A stretch of 64,000 bases of DNA from Pseudonocardia asaccharolytica DSM 44247 = NBRC 16224 (GCF_000423625.1 NZ_AUII01000019.1:1-64000), one strand, 5' to 3'. Shown: positions 53,525-62,747, numbered from the stretch's first letter. Numbers and translations are program-made. Notes: a model not told the origin generated them from the sequence alone.

Positions 53525-55174
53525 TCACTGGTAGGAGATGAACACCGGCGAGATGGGCCCGACCGCGACCGTCTGGGCGGGGGTGAAGGTGGGCGTGTCC
53601 TCGTCGTAGAAGTTCTTCCAGCCCCACCAGAGGTTCGGCGGTGGGTCCGCGTGCAGGGCGTTCCAGGTTCCGAACTTCAGCTCGGGTGTCCCGAAGCCGT
53701 CCGCGTGGATCAGTACGGCCAGCTCGTCGCGACCGGTGTCGACCTGGCCGCGGTCGCTGATCATGCCGAGCTGGAACTGGTGCAGCATGAGCAGCTTCTG
53801 CGGCAGGTGGTGGTCCCGGGTGAGGTCGGCGAGCCACTCGACGACGGTGTTGATCTCCGCCGCGGTCACCGAGCCGATCTGCACCCGGTGGAGCTGACCG
53901 GGACCCAGCCGCCACTCGGGATCGAGCGCGAGCCCCACGTGGGGTTCGGTGAGCAGCTCGGTGTAGCGGCGGGCCTGGCTGAGGAAGTCGGCCCGGCCGG
54001 GTTGCAGATCGAGCACGACGTACATGCCGGCGGCGCGGGCGGCGTCCACCCAGGGACGCAGGTCGGTCACCGAGGACTCGGCGGAGTAGTCCCCGTCGGG
54101 GCCCGGAGCCGAGTCCGCGACCGTGGCGATGATCTCGAAGGCGGGCACGACCGGATCCGCCACCAGCGATTGGTAGGACCGGGCCAGTCGTTGCGCGCGC
54201 CGGACCGCCGCGTCGACGGGCTGCTCGCCGAGCACGCCGAGGGCCGGGGCTCCGGGGTGCCCGTAGAGGGCGACCATGTGTCGCCCGGGGAAGAGCACCT
54301 GCCCCCCGCCGGGAAGCTCCGCGCCGGTGGCCGCGGCCTCGAGCCTGCCGCGCAGCACCTCGGGCGTCCCGAAGGCTGCGCCCAGTGCGACGACGCGGCC
54401 TGCCGGGTGCTCGTTCAGAACGGTGGCCAGACCCGCAGCGGCCCGCGGATCGGGCACGGCCAGTACCCGCACCTGCGCGCCGGAGGCCCTGGCGGTCGCG
54501 ACCGCCAGGGCCTGGTCGGGGGTGGCCTGGGCGAGCACCAGCACCGACGCCTCACGCACGGCCGGGGTCACGGTCGGCAGCACCTGGTCGGACCCCCGGT
54601 CGGTCCGGTCGGGTACGGGCGGGTCAGCGGCGAGCAGCGCGGTCGGGTTCCGCCCGAGGGCGGCGACGTCGGCGACGAGCCGGGCGGAGTCGATCGGCTC
54701 CGGCGCGCCGAACCGCCGTCCGGTGAGCCGTTCGAGCGCCGCCGGATCCGCCGGGGCCTCGACGACGGCGGGTCCGCCGTCCTGCGCCCTGGCCCACGCC
54801 GCGGCCGTCCCGACGGCGAGCACGACGGCTGCCCCCAGCCTGCCCAGCTCGTCGCGGACCGGCCCGTCCTGGCCGGCGGCCGGAGCAACCAGCGCAGGCA
54901 CCCCTAGCGCCACCGCGAGCGAGGCCGACCGGGCCTGGCCGGCGAGGTCGTCGTCAGCGGCCAGCACCACGACCGGCGCCGAGCGGTAGAGCGCCGCGCT
55001 CGTCGCCACCGCCAGCGCCGCCGCGTCCGCGCCGGAGACGACGACCGGCCGCTCCCCGAGGTCGCGCAGCTGGGGAGCCTGTGGGGTGGACGGTTGCCGG
55101 GAGCATCCGGCGGCGAGCAACACGAGGATCAACGGGACGAGCAGCGCCACACGTCTACCGCCGATTCGTCCCAT
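53525..55174 (-). CDS. Large lipoprotein of unknown function
   Basis: 549 residues. Signal peptide RRVALLVPLILVLLAAGC with lipobox LAAGC (Cys24). The first half repeats a Rossmann-like pattern of paired segments (VVVSGADAAALAVATSAALYRSAPVVVLA, AAVVLAVGTAAAW) that recalls cell-wall-binding repeat type 2 proteins. The second half (FEIIATVADSAPGPDGDYSAES, MYVVLDLQPGRADFLSQARRYTELL, VGLALDPEWRL) looks like a TIM-barrel glycoside-hydrolase-like domain. Anchored outside the membrane. Function not known. Confidence 0.8.
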   Translation of the reverse strand: MGRIGGRRVALLVPLILVLLAAGCSRQPSTPQAPQLRDLGERPVVVSGADAAALAVATSAALYRSAPVVVLAADDDLAGQARSASLAVALGVPALVAPAAGQDGPVRDELGRLGAAVVLAVGTAAAWARAQDGGPAVVEAPADPAALERLTGRRFGAPEPIDSARLVADVAALGRNPTALLAADPPVPDRTDRGSDQVLPTVTPAVREASVLVLAQATPDQALAVATARASGAQVRVLAVPDPRAAAGLATVLNEHPAGRVVALGAAFGTPEVLRGRLEAAATGAELPGGGQVLFPGRHMVALYGHPGAPALGVLGEQPVDAAVRRAQRLARSYQSLVADPVVPAFEIIATVADSAPGPDGDYSAESSVTDLRPWVDAARAAGMYVVLDLQPGRADFLSQARRYTELLTEPHVGLALDPEWRLGPGQLHRVQIGSVTAAEINTVVEWLADLTRDHHLPQKLLMLHQFQLGMISDRGQVDTGRDELAVLIHADGFGTPELKFGTWNALHADPPPNLWWGWKNFYDEDTPTFTPAQTVAVGPISPVFISYQ

Positions 55175-55262
55175 TTCAGCCCCCCGACCAGCCCGCGCCT
55201 GGCCTGCAGACTAGGAGGGGCGAGGCGCATCGGTCAGTCGGACACGCCCGGGGCCGGTGAGG

Positions 55263-55604
55263 TCAGAACGCCACGGCGGGCGCCCGGAGCCGGCCGGTGC
55301 GCAGGGCCCAGCGCTCGAACCACAGTGTGAACAGCGGTGGGATGCTGGCGACCAGCGCGAGCAGGAGGGTGCGCGGCTCCCAGCTCAGTCGCCGGGCGGC
55401 GACGACGGCGATCACCAGGTAGGCCACGAACAACGCTCCGTGGATCGGCCCGAAGATCTTCACCCCGATGTCGCTTCCGACGGCGATGTACTTGAAGAAC
55501 ATGCCGACGAGCAGACCGGCCCACGAGCAGGCCTCGGCGATCGCGATCGCCCGGAAGGCCCTGGCGGCGCCGGAGCGGGAGGGGTCGGCGGACTGCTCGG
55601 CCAT
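55263..55604 (-). CDS. DUF3817 small membrane protein
   Basis: 113 residues with three hydrophobic helices: FRAIAIAEACSWAGLLVGMFFKYIA, GPIHGALFVAYLVIAVVAARR and LLLALVASIPPLFTLWFERW. The AEACSW...GMxxKY...GPIHG pattern is that of DUF3817 (YdzA-like). The ATG has AGGAG nine bases upstream; a longer frame that extends into other genes is not coding. Follows the DUF309 and hemerythrin region. Function unknown. Confidence 0.88.
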   Translation of the reverse strand: MAEQSADPSRSGAARAFRAIAIAEACSWAGLLVGMFFKYIAVGSDIGVKIFGPIHGALFVAYLVIAVVAARRLSWEPRTLLLALVASIPPLFTLWFERWALRTGRLRAPAVAF

Positions 55605-55722
55605 CGGCGGCAACTCCTGGGGTCTCGGGCGGTTCGTCCCCTCCACTGTGCCGCACGCGCCCGCACCACCTTCTACCGGGTGTCGAATATCTCTCCGCGG
55701 CCGGGCCGGTGCCCACCGGTCG

Positions 55723-56136
55723 TCAGCGGGGTTGGCACCCGGACCAGTCGACGGCGACCGCGGCGGCCGGGAAGAGGCCGTTCTCCTCGCGGTCGATATG
55801 CCGGCGGAGCAGATCGATGAACGCGCCGGCGCCGGAGAGCTCGCCCTTCGCGATCCGGTCGAGACGGGCGTCGAGGTCGTCGTGCTCGTCGCACAGCGTG
55901 CTGATGTGCTCGGTGAACATGGGATCGCGCCGCAGCTCGGCGAACAGGCCCCGCTCCTCGCCCTCGGTATGCGGATGCAGCAGGTGGCCCAGGTCGTGCG
56001 CGCACTCCCGGGCGGCCGCATGGTCGCCGCGCTGCGCGGCCCTGGCCAGCTCGCCCGCGGTGTTGACGATCTCGTCGTGTTCCGCTGAGAACCGCCCGAT
56101 GATCGTGATCGCGCGGCAGCCGCAGTATTCGCACAT
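55723..56136 (-). CDS. Hemerythrin-like protein
   Basis: 137 residues. Four-helix hemerythrin pattern with histidines and acidic residues: FSAEHDEIVN, GHLLHPHTEGEERGLFAEL, CDEHDDLDARLD and LRRHIDREENGLFP. The opening MCEYCGC gives three Cys at the N-terminus, seen in several actinobacterial members. Likely a di-iron oxygen/NO sensor or iron-handling protein. GAGG precedes the ATG. Confidence 0.9.
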   Translation of the reverse strand: MCEYCGCRAITIIGRFSAEHDEIVNTAGELARAAQRGDHAAARECAHDLGHLLHPHTEGEERGLFAELRRDPMFTEHISTLCDEHDDLDARLDRIAKGELSGAGAFIDLLRRHIDREENGLFPAAAVAVDWSGCQPR

Positions 56137-56302
56137 CTGGCCTCGGATGTCCTTCCGGGTGGCACCGGGTTACCACCTCCTCTGTACCCTGGACCGCCGG
56201 GGCGGTCCCCGGCCACAGGACCCGCGGGTCCGGGACCGCCGGCCCGACACGGCCCGATCCGGATGGCGGTGAACGGCGGGCGCCGTTAGTAGGGTCGGGG
56301 TC

Positions 56303-56809
56303 ATGTCCGTCGACCACCGCGGAGACCGGCGTCGCCGTGATCGGGACCCCGCGGGACGGGCCCGCAACGCCCGCCCGCGCGACGCCAGCGGCCGGCCGCT
56401 GCCCTACGGCCAGCCGGGTGTGCCGCGGCTGCCCGAGGACCTGGTGCTGACCCCGGACGAGACGGTCAGCCAGGCCCAGCGGCTGCTCGACGAGGGCCTC
56501 CCGTTCCAGGCGCACGAGGTGCTGGAGGCGGCGTGGAAGTCCGCCGATCCGGCCACCCGGGATCTCTGGCGGGCCCTCGCGCAGCTCGCGGTCGGGCTCA
56601 CGCACGCCCAGCGCGGCAATACGCGCGGTGCGGTCGCGCTCCTGGACCGCAGCGCGGACGGCGTGGCCCGGTGGATCGGCGACCCACCGGCCGGGCTGGA
56701 CCTCGACGGTTTGATCCGGCACGCCACCGCGCTGGCGGAGCGGATCGAGACGTCCGGCGCGGACGTCGTGGTCGAGGCGGACCTGCGGCCCCGGCTGCGT
56801 CGCTCCTGA
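56303..56809 (+). CDS. DUF309 protein
   Basis: 168 residues. A basic N-terminus (RNARPRDASGRPLPYG) is followed by the DUF309 core: QAQRLLDEGLPFQAHEVLEAAWKSADPATRDLWRALAQLAVGLTHAQRGNTRGAVALLDRSADGV. The FQAHEVLExxW...LWxxLxQxAVGxxHxxRGN signature is clear. Function unknown. Confidence 0.9.
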   Translation: MSVDHRGDRRRRDRDPAGRARNARPRDASGRPLPYGQPGVPRLPEDLVLTPDETVSQAQRLLDEGLPFQAHEVLEAAWKSADPATRDLWRALAQLAVGLTHAQRGNTRGAVALLDRSADGVARWIGDPPAGLDLDGLIRHATALAERIETSGADVVVEADLRPRLRRS

Positions 56810-56892
56810 ACCGGTCCGGGGTTCGAGTCAACCGCGCCGCCACGTCCGTCACCATGATCGTCGCTTCGGCGGCCGCGGCCGCGCACATCGCG

Positions 56893-56934
56893 GTGCCCGG
56901 CTCCCAAACGTCGATCATGACGGGAGCCGGGCAC
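56893..56934. terminator. Hairpin between convergent DUF309 and alcohol dehydrogenase genes
   Basis: GTGCCCGGCTCCC pairs perfectly with GGGAGCCGGGCAC, a 13-bp stem with a 16-base loop (AAACGTCGATCATGAC). It stands between two converging genes, as expected of a bidirectional terminator. No U-tract follows, which is common in high-GC actinobacteria. Confidence 0.7.
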
Positions 56935-56952
56935 CGGGAGGGAAGGCGCCGA

Positions 56953-58071
56953 TCAGTCGTAGCGGATCACGCCGCGGATGTTCTTGCCGTCGTGCATGTC
57001 CTGATAGCCCTGCTGGATCTGGTCGAGCGAGTAGGTCTTGGTGATCAGCTCGTCGAGCTTCAGCACGCCGTCCTGGTAGAGCTGCACCTGCCGGAGGATG
57101 TCGAAGCTGGGCGCCGACGCGCCGAACAGTGCCCCCTGCAGCCGCTTCTGGAACAGGGTCAGCTCCGAGATCGCGATCGGCAGCCCCACCTCGGTGATAT
57201 CGCCGAGGCCGGTGACGACCACGGTGCCTGCCTTGCGGATCGCCGTGAACGCCTGCGCGACGTGCTCGGGCTTCGTGACGCCGACCGTGACGATCGCGGA
57301 GTCGGCCCCCTGCCCGTTGGTCATCTCCTTGGCGAGCTCGGTGGCCTCCTCGATGGTCTCCGCGCTGTGCGTGGCACCCAACTCCTGGGCCTTCTCCCGC
57401 TTGAACGCCACCGGGTCGACGGCGATGATGTTGGTCGCGCCGGCGTGCCGCGCGCCCTGTACGGAGTTGATCCCGATGCCGCCGATGCCCATCACGATCA
57501 CCGTGTCGCCGGGCCGCACCTCCGCGGAGTTCACCGCCGAACCCCAGCCGGTCCCGACCCCGCAGCCGAGCAGGCACGCCTTGTCCAGCGGGATGTCGTC
57601 GGGGATCTTCACCGCCGACTCCACGGCCACGGTCGTGGTCTCGCAGAACGTCGAGATCCCGCACATCTGCCCGACCGGCCTGCCGTCGAGACTGAGCCGG
57701 AAGTCCTCCGGGTTGTCCCACCGCGAGCCGATGAGCAGCGTCGCGCCGAGGTCGCACAGGTTCTGCTGACCCGTCGCGCACCAGCGGCAGCGCCCACAGC
57801 CGGGCAGGAACGAGAAGACGACGTGATCGCCCTCGGCGAAGCCCCGCACCCCCGTTCCGATCGCCGTCACCACGCCGGCTCCCTCGTGACCTCCCGCGAA
57901 CGGGTAGATCCCGACCGGAATGTCGCCGGTGGCGATGTGGTCGTCGGAATGGCAGAGGCCGGAGGCCGCCATCTTGACCTGGATCTCGCCGGGCCCCGGG
58001 TCGTCGAGTTCCAGGTCGACGACCTCGAACTTGCCGGGCGCCTGCCGGATCACCGCTCCACGGGTCTGCAT
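56953..58071 (-). CDS. NDMA-type zinc alcohol dehydrogenase
   Basis: 372 residues. MDR zinc alcohol dehydrogenase: ASGLCHSDDHIATGDIP, GGHEGAGVVTAIG, a four-Cys structural zinc loop GCGRCRWCATGQQNLC, and VIVMGIGGIGINSVQGA for the cofactor. GLCHSDDHIATGD and the length match the NDMA-dependent (mycofactocin-associated) alcohol dehydrogenases with tightly bound NAD. ATG chosen with GGGAGG upstream. The substrate is likely a short or branched alcohol. No mycofactocin genes are in the window. Confidence 0.9.
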   Translation of the reverse strand: MQTRGAVIRQAPGKFEVVDLELDDPGPGEIQVKMAASGLCHSDDHIATGDIPVGIYPFAGGHEGAGVVTAIGTGVRGFAEGDHVVFSFLPGCGRCRWCATGQQNLCDLGATLLIGSRWDNPEDFRLSLDGRPVGQMCGISTFCETTTVAVESAVKIPDDIPLDKACLLGCGVGTGWGSAVNSAEVRPGDTVIVMGIGGIGINSVQGARHAGATNIIAVDPVAFKREKAQELGATHSAETIEEATELAKEMTNGQGADSAIVTVGVTKPEHVAQAFTAIRKAGTVVVTGLGDITEVGLPIAISELTLFQKRLQGALFGASAPSFDILRQVQLYQDGVLKLDELITKTYSLDQIQQGYQDMHDGKNIRGVIRYD

Positions 58072-58163
58072 CGAGCACCTCCCGAACGACAACGTTGTGC
58101 GATGGGGTATGCACGCACGACGATATGACCGGTATCACACAAAGGGAAGCCTCCGCCTACCCC

Positions 58164-58193
58164 GCGAGTCGCGGTGTTTTCGCGACCGAGTCG
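58164..58193 (+). repeat. Dispersed 30-bp GC-rich repeat, copy 2
   Basis: GCGAGTCGCGGTGTTTTCGC followed by GACCGAGTCG, 28/30 identical to the minus-strand copy at 35751-35780. It lies between the alcohol dehydrogenase start and the DprE2-like gene end, next to a CGCTATCCCCGCGA tail. Confidence 0.7.
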
Positions 58194-58232
58194 CGCTATC
58201 CCCGCGACCACACCCACCCGCTCATAGGTTGC

Positions 58233-58976
58233 TCAGCGCGGTAGCCGCCGCCAGATCGCCCGTGGCAGCACCCGCATCCCCCAGAACACCGGCCGCAACA
58301 GCGCGGGCACCCAGACCTCGTCGCGACCGCCGTGCAGAGCCGCAACCGTGGCGTCCGCGACCTGCTGCGGGGTGCTGGGGAACGGGGCGGGCGCCATCCC
58401 GGAGGTCATCCGGCCGATCACGAACCCGGGCCGGACCAGCAGCAGCCGCACCCCGCTGCCGTGCAGAGCATCGGCCAGCCCGCTCGCGAAGCCGTCCAGC
58501 CCCGCCTTGGCCGACCCGTAGACGTAGTTCGCCCGGCGCACCCGGACCCCGGCCACCGAGGAGTACACGACCAGCGTGCCGCTGCCCTGTGCCCGCAGCA
58601 GCTGGGCGAGATCGGTGAGCGCGTGCACGTGGGCGACGTAGTCGGTGTGCACGATCTGCACCGCATGCCGGGCGTCGGCCTCGGCTCGGGCCTGCTCGCC
58701 GAGGATCCCGAACGCGACGACGACGGTGTCGATCGTGCCGTGCCGGGCCCACAGCGCGTCGAGCAGCGGGCGATGCGACGCGAGGTCGTCGGCGTCGAAC
58801 TCGACCCGCTCGACCGCGCTCGCCCCGGCGGCGCGAACCCGTCGCTCCTCGTGGTCGAGATCGCCGCTGCGCCGCGCGGCGAGCACCACGGTCCGTGCCC
58901 CGGACCCCGCCAGCCGCTCCGCGACCGCGACCCCGATCTCGCTGCGCCCACCCAACACCAGCACCGTCTCGCCCAT
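58233..58976 (-). CDS. SDR similar to decaprenylphosphoryl-ribose 2-keto-reductase (DprE2)
   Basis: 247 residues. Cofactor loop VLVLGGRSEIGVAVAERL, acid FDADDL, AFGILGEQ, Ser in VYSSVAGVRVRRANYVYGSAKAGLDGF with Y-x3-K. The RVRRANFVYGSxKAGLDGF-type block and the IRPGxVxTxM-like LVRPGFVIGRM match mycobacterial DprE2, which completes epimerisation of the arabinose donor for arabinogalactan. No DprE1 lies beside it, so it could be a paralogue. Confidence 0.75.
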   Translation of the reverse strand: MGETVLVLGGRSEIGVAVAERLAGSGARTVVLAARRSGDLDHEERRVRAAGASAVERVEFDADDLASHRPLLDALWARHGTIDTVVVAFGILGEQARAEADARHAVQIVHTDYVAHVHALTDLAQLLRAQGSGTLVVYSSVAGVRVRRANYVYGSAKAGLDGFASGLADALHGSGVRLLLVRPGFVIGRMTSGMAPAPFPSTPQQVADATVAALHGGRDEVWVPALLRPVFWGMRVLPRAIWRRLPR

Positions 58977-59009
58977 TCTGCGAGTCTCGCCCCTGGGCAT
59001 ACTGGCGCG

Positions 59010-59858
59010 ATGACCACCCCGCCACGGCGGGCCGCAGTGCTCGGCTCCCCCATCACGCACTCGCTGTCCCCGGTCCTGCACCGGGCGGCCTATGCCGCCC
59101 TCGGCCTCGACGGCTGGCGTTACGACGCCCACGAATGCGATGAGGCCGGTCTGCCCCGCTTTGTCGACGGACTGGGTCCGGAGTGGGTCGGGCTGTCGCT
59201 CACGATGCCGCTCAAACGGGTCGCGCTCGCCGTGGCCGATCGGGTCTCCCCGCTGGCGACGGCGACGGGCGCGGCCAACACCCTGGTCCTCGGCCCCGAC
59301 GGGCGTTTCGCGGAGAACACGGACGTCGCCGGGATCGTCGCCGCGCTGCGCGAGAGCGGGGTGCGGCAGGCCGGGCGGGCCGTCGTCCTCGGTGCGGGCG
59401 GGACGGCGCAGGCCGCGCTCGCCGCCCTCCGCGAACTGGGAACCGTCGATCCGCTGGTGTTCGTCCGCGACACCGGACGGGCCGGTGAGCTGCGCGCGGC
59501 CGCCGAACGGCTCGGGATGTCCCCCCGGGTCGAGGCCGCGCTCACCGATCCGGAGCGGGCCGCCGGCGCGCTCGCCGACGCCGATGTGGTGATCTCCACG
59601 CTGCCCGCGGGCGCGGCCGACCCGCTCGCGGCCACCCCGTGGTCGCGGTCGACAACCGTGCTCGACGTCGTCTACGCCCCCTGGCCGACACCGCCCGCCG
59701 CCGCGGCGGCGGAAGCGGGCTGCGCGGTCGTCAGCGGACTCGCGATGCTGCTGCACCAGGCCGTCGCGCAGGTCGAGCTGATGACCGGCCACCCGGGTCC
59801 GGTCGAGGCCATGCGCTCCGCCCTCGACGCCGTCACCGCAGCTCAACCCCCCCTGTGA
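59010..59858 (+). CDS. aroE: Shikimate dehydrogenase
   Basis: 282 residues. Shikimate-binding GSPITHSLSPVLHRAAYAALG, catalytic Lys in SLTMPLKRVALAVAD, NTLVL, TDVAGIVAAL, cofactor loop VVLGAGGTAQAALAAL, and C-terminal SGLAMLLHQAVAQVELMTG. NADPH-dependent reduction of 3-dehydroshikimate. I took the ATG at MTTPPRRAAVLGSP; an upstream open frame is antisense to the DprE2-like gene. The stop codon lies inside the long palindrome downstream. Confidence 0.93.
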   Translation: MTTPPRRAAVLGSPITHSLSPVLHRAAYAALGLDGWRYDAHECDEAGLPRFVDGLGPEWVGLSLTMPLKRVALAVADRVSPLATATGAANTLVLGPDGRFAENTDVAGIVAALRESGVRQAGRAVVLGAGGTAQAALAALRELGTVDPLVFVRDTGRAGELRAAAERLGMSPRVEAALTDPERAAGALADADVVISTLPAGAADPLAATPWSRSTTVLDVVYAPWPTPPAAAAAEAGCAVVSGLAMLLHQAVAQVELMTGHPGPVEAMRSALDAVTAAQPPL

Positions 59859-59900
59859 GTGCGTAACAGTGTTAGAACACTGTTACGCACTCACAGGGGG
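59849..59900. terminator. 52-bp perfect palindrome containing both convergent stop codons
   Basis: Arms of 25 bp (starting CCCCCTGTGAGTGCGTAACA and continuing GTGTT) are exact inverted copies around a two-base centre AG. Each arm contains a TGA that ends one of the two converging genes (aroE and the methyltransferase), both preceded by a CCC-CTG codon pair. It probably acts as a bidirectional terminator. Confidence 0.85.
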
Positions 59901-60475
59901 CGGTGAACCGAGACGGCGTACGAGCCGCCGGTATAGGCGTCGCGCGACCACGTCGACCATCGGTCCTCGGGCGACAGGCCCGACGCCGCGCACCAGCCGT
60001 CGTAGTCGGCGAGAGTGGGCCAGCCGCCCTGCAGCGAGAATCCGGCGACGAGCCGCCCGCCCGGCCCGAGGTGCCGGGCGCAGGCCGCGACGGCGGCGGC
60101 GCGATCCGTCGGCGCGACATACGGCACCACGTTGCCGGCGAGCACCACGACATCGAAGCGCGCCGCCAGCTCGAGATCCTCCAGCCCGAGCGTGAGCCAG
60201 CGCAGCGACGGCGCCTTCGCCCGGGCGGCGGCGATCATGTCCGGATCGGGGTCGACGCCGACGACGTCCATCCCGCGGCGCGCCAGCTCGACCGCCACCC
60301 GCCCCGTGCCGCAGCCGCCGTCGAGCACCGCGGAGGGTTCGTAGGACGCCACGAGGTCGGCCTCGCCGTGCGGGTTCTGCCCCGCCGCGGCCATCCGACT
60401 CCACCGTTCGTCGTAACTGTCGAGGTCGACCTCGGTACGCCAACGCGACCAGTCGCCGGGGAGCGTGTGGGACAC
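59891..60475 (-). CDS. Class I SAM-dependent methyltransferase
   Basis: 194 residues from a GTG. SAM-binding motif I VLDGGCGTGRVAVELA, acidic loop GVDPDPDMI, motif IV DVVVLAGNVVPYV and LGPGGRLVAGF. N-terminal DLDSYDERWSRMAAAGQNPHGEADLV is usual for this small-molecule methyltransferase group. Substrate unknown. It ends within the shared palindrome. Confidence 0.9.
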   Translation of the reverse strand: MSHTLPGDWSRWRTEVDLDSYDERWSRMAAAGQNPHGEADLVASYEPSAVLDGGCGTGRVAVELARRGMDVVGVDPDPDMIAAARAKAPSLRWLTLGLEDLELAARFDVVVLAGNVVPYVAPTDRAAAVAACARHLGPGGRLVAGFSLQGGWPTLADYDGWCAASGLSPEDRWSTWSRDAYTGGSYAVSVHRPL

Positions 60476-60609
60476 GCCGCCGAGACTACGTCCCGCGGCG
60501 GGCGCACCGTCCACCGCGGGCGTGCGGCCCGAGCACGCGGCCCCTTGCGCCGACGGCCGCAGGACGCGCAACATGCGGTTCCGAATTCGCGGCCGCAGCG
60601 GAGACCATC

Positions 60610-62742
60610 ATGGCCGAGCAAACGCGTCGAGCTCCGACGACCACACGGTCGGCGGGCCCGGCCCGCGCCGGGCGGGAGCGGCTCGCCGTCCTGCTGCGCC
60701 GCCTCCCGTTCACCACGGTCGTGGTCGCGCTGATGCTCGCCGCCGGGATCGGCACCGGCTCGCTCTGGCATCCGGTGACCGACCGGCCCTGGTACCCGCT
60801 GGCCGGATACGGAATCCCGGCACTGGCCGACGGGTATCTCTGGACCCCCGTCACCGCGGCGTTCTTCGCCCTGACCCCCCTGTACTACCTGCCGATGGCC
60901 GGCGGTTTCGCGGTGCTCGTCGGGTTCGCCGAGTGCCGGCTGGGCACCCGGCGCGCCGCGCTGGTGACGATCGGCGGCCAGCTCGTCGGGCTCGTCGGGG
61001 CCACCCTGCTGTTGCTGGCCCTCCGGGGCACCGGCTGGGCGTGGGCGGTCCTGCTCGCCGGGCAGCTCGACGTCGGGTTCTCCGCCGGCGCGCTGGCCGC
61101 GGTGGCCGCCACCTCCGCCGTGCTGCGATCGCCGTGGCGGCTGCGGCTACGCCTGGCGCTGGGCATCTACCTGCTGGTCTCGATCCTCTACGTCGGCTCA
61201 CTGGCCGATCTCGAGCACCTGATCGCCGGGGTCGCGGGGCTGCTCGCGGGCGGGACGCTGACCCGCAACCTGGGGCCGCCGCCGGGCGGGCGCGCCAGCC
61301 GCCGGGAGTGGCGGCTGCTCGCCGTCGCCGGCGTTGCCGTCATCGCCGTGGGCACCGTGGTCGTGTGGCTGGTGCCGAGCGAGGGGCCGCTCGGGGCCAC
61401 CGCGGGCGCCGACGGGTCGTTGCTCGACGTGCTGATCACGCTCATCCTGGCCGCCCTGCTGGTCAACGGGCTGCGCCGGGGGCGACGCGCGGCGTGGTGG
61501 TGGGGGGTCGTGATCGCCGGGCTCAACGTGTTGCTCGGGGTCGCTGTCGGCGTGCTGGCCGCGGTCGCCGTCGCCCTCGACCTGCCCTACCAGATCGAGG
61601 GTGCCGCGCTGTTCGTGGTGGATCGGCTGTTCTGGGCGGCGTTGCTGGTCGTGCTGGTGGCGGGCCGGCACGCGTTCCAGACCCCGGGGAGGAGACGGCG
61701 GCGCCGCGGCGTCCCGGGCGCGACCGATCGGGACACCGCGACGGCGCTGCTGATCGAGCACGGCGGCGGCACCCTGTCCTGGATGGCGACCTGGCCGGAC
61801 AACGCCTGGTTCCGCACCGCCGACGGGGACAGCATCGTGGCCTACCAGGCACACGCCGGCGTCGCGATCGGGCTCGGCGACCCGATCGGTCCGTCGGGCT
61901 CGCAACCCGGCGCCGTCGCCGAGTTCGCGCGGATGACGGAGCGCTCGGGGCTGGTGCCATGCCTGTTCTCGGTGACGACCCCCGTGGCGACCGCCGCGTC
62001 CGGGCTCGGCTGGCAGCACGTCCAGGTCGCCGAGGACACCCTGATCGACCTGCCCGACCTGGAGTTCGTCGGCAAACCATGGCAGAACGTGCGCTCGGCG
62101 CTCAACCGGGCGGCCAAGGAGGGCGTCGAGTTCCGGCTCGCCGCCCTCGCCGACGAGCCGTGGTCGCTGGTCGAGCGGGTGCGGGGGCTGGCCGAGGAAT
62201 GGGTCGGCGACAAGGGGCTGCCCGAGATGGGCTTCACCCTCGGCGGTGTGGACGAGGCGCTCGACCCGCGGGTGCGGGTCGCGCTGGCCCAGGACGCCGC
62301 CGGCACGCTGCACGGCGTGACCTCGTGGCTGCCCATCTACGGGCCCGGCGGGCACCCCCGGGGATGGACCCTCGACCTGATGCTGCGGCGCCACGACGGC
62401 TTCCGGGCCGTCGTCGAATTCCTCATCGCGCGCAGCTGCCAGGCGTTCCGGGCCGACGGCGCGGCGGTCGTCTCCCTGTCGGGGGCGCCACTGGCCCGCT
62501 CCGGCGACGCCGGCGAGGCCGCCGGCGTGCAGCGCGTCCTCGACGGGCTGGGCACGGCGCTCGAACCGCTGTACGGGTTCGGCTCGCTGCACGCGTTCAA
62601 GGCGAAGTTCCGCCCGCGCTACGAACCGCTGCACCTGACCTACCGCGACGAGGGTGACCTCGCCCGCATCGGGATCGCGCTGACCAGGGCCTACCTCCCC
62701 GACACGCCCGTGCGGGAGCTGCTGCGGCTGACCCGGGCGTAG
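60610..62742 (+). CDS. Rhomboid-like/DUF2156 integral membrane protein
   Basis: 710 residues. The first about 360 contain around nine hydrophobic segments, the first six in a rhomboid-like arrangement (FTTVVVALMLAAGIGTG, YLWTPVTAAFFA) but without an evident catalytic Ser-His pair. The C-terminal half is a GNAT-fold DUF2156 domain (GTLSWMATWPDNAWFRTADGDSIVAYQ, IGLGDPIGP, PWQNVRSALNRAAKEGVEF, FKAKFRPRYEPLHLTY) as in MprF and LysX-type aminoacyl-phospholipid synthases. May modify a membrane lipid. Confidence 0.87.
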   Translation: MAEQTRRAPTTTRSAGPARAGRERLAVLLRRLPFTTVVVALMLAAGIGTGSLWHPVTDRPWYPLAGYGIPALADGYLWTPVTAAFFALTPLYYLPMAGGFAVLVGFAECRLGTRRAALVTIGGQLVGLVGATLLLLALRGTGWAWAVLLAGQLDVGFSAGALAAVAATSAVLRSPWRLRLRLALGIYLLVSILYVGSLADLEHLIAGVAGLLAGGTLTRNLGPPPGGRASRREWRLLAVAGVAVIAVGTVVVWLVPSEGPLGATAGADGSLLDVLITLILAALLVNGLRRGRRAAWWWGVVIAGLNVLLGVAVGVLAAVAVALDLPYQIEGAALFVVDRLFWAALLVVLVAGRHAFQTPGRRRRRRGVPGATDRDTATALLIEHGGGTLSWMATWPDNAWFRTADGDSIVAYQAHAGVAIGLGDPIGPSGSQPGAVAEFARMTERSGLVPCLFSVTTPVATAASGLGWQHVQVAEDTLIDLPDLEFVGKPWQNVRSALNRAAKEGVEFRLAALADEPWSLVERVRGLAEEWVGDKGLPEMGFTLGGVDEALDPRVRVALAQDAAGTLHGVTSWLPIYGPGGHPRGWTLDLMLRRHDGFRAVVEFLIARSCQAFRADGAAVVSLSGAPLARSGDAGEAAGVQRVLDGLGTALEPLYGFGSLHAFKAKFRPRYEPLHLTYRDEGDLARIGIALTRAYLPDTPVRELLRLTRA

Positions 62743-62747
62743 CCCGG

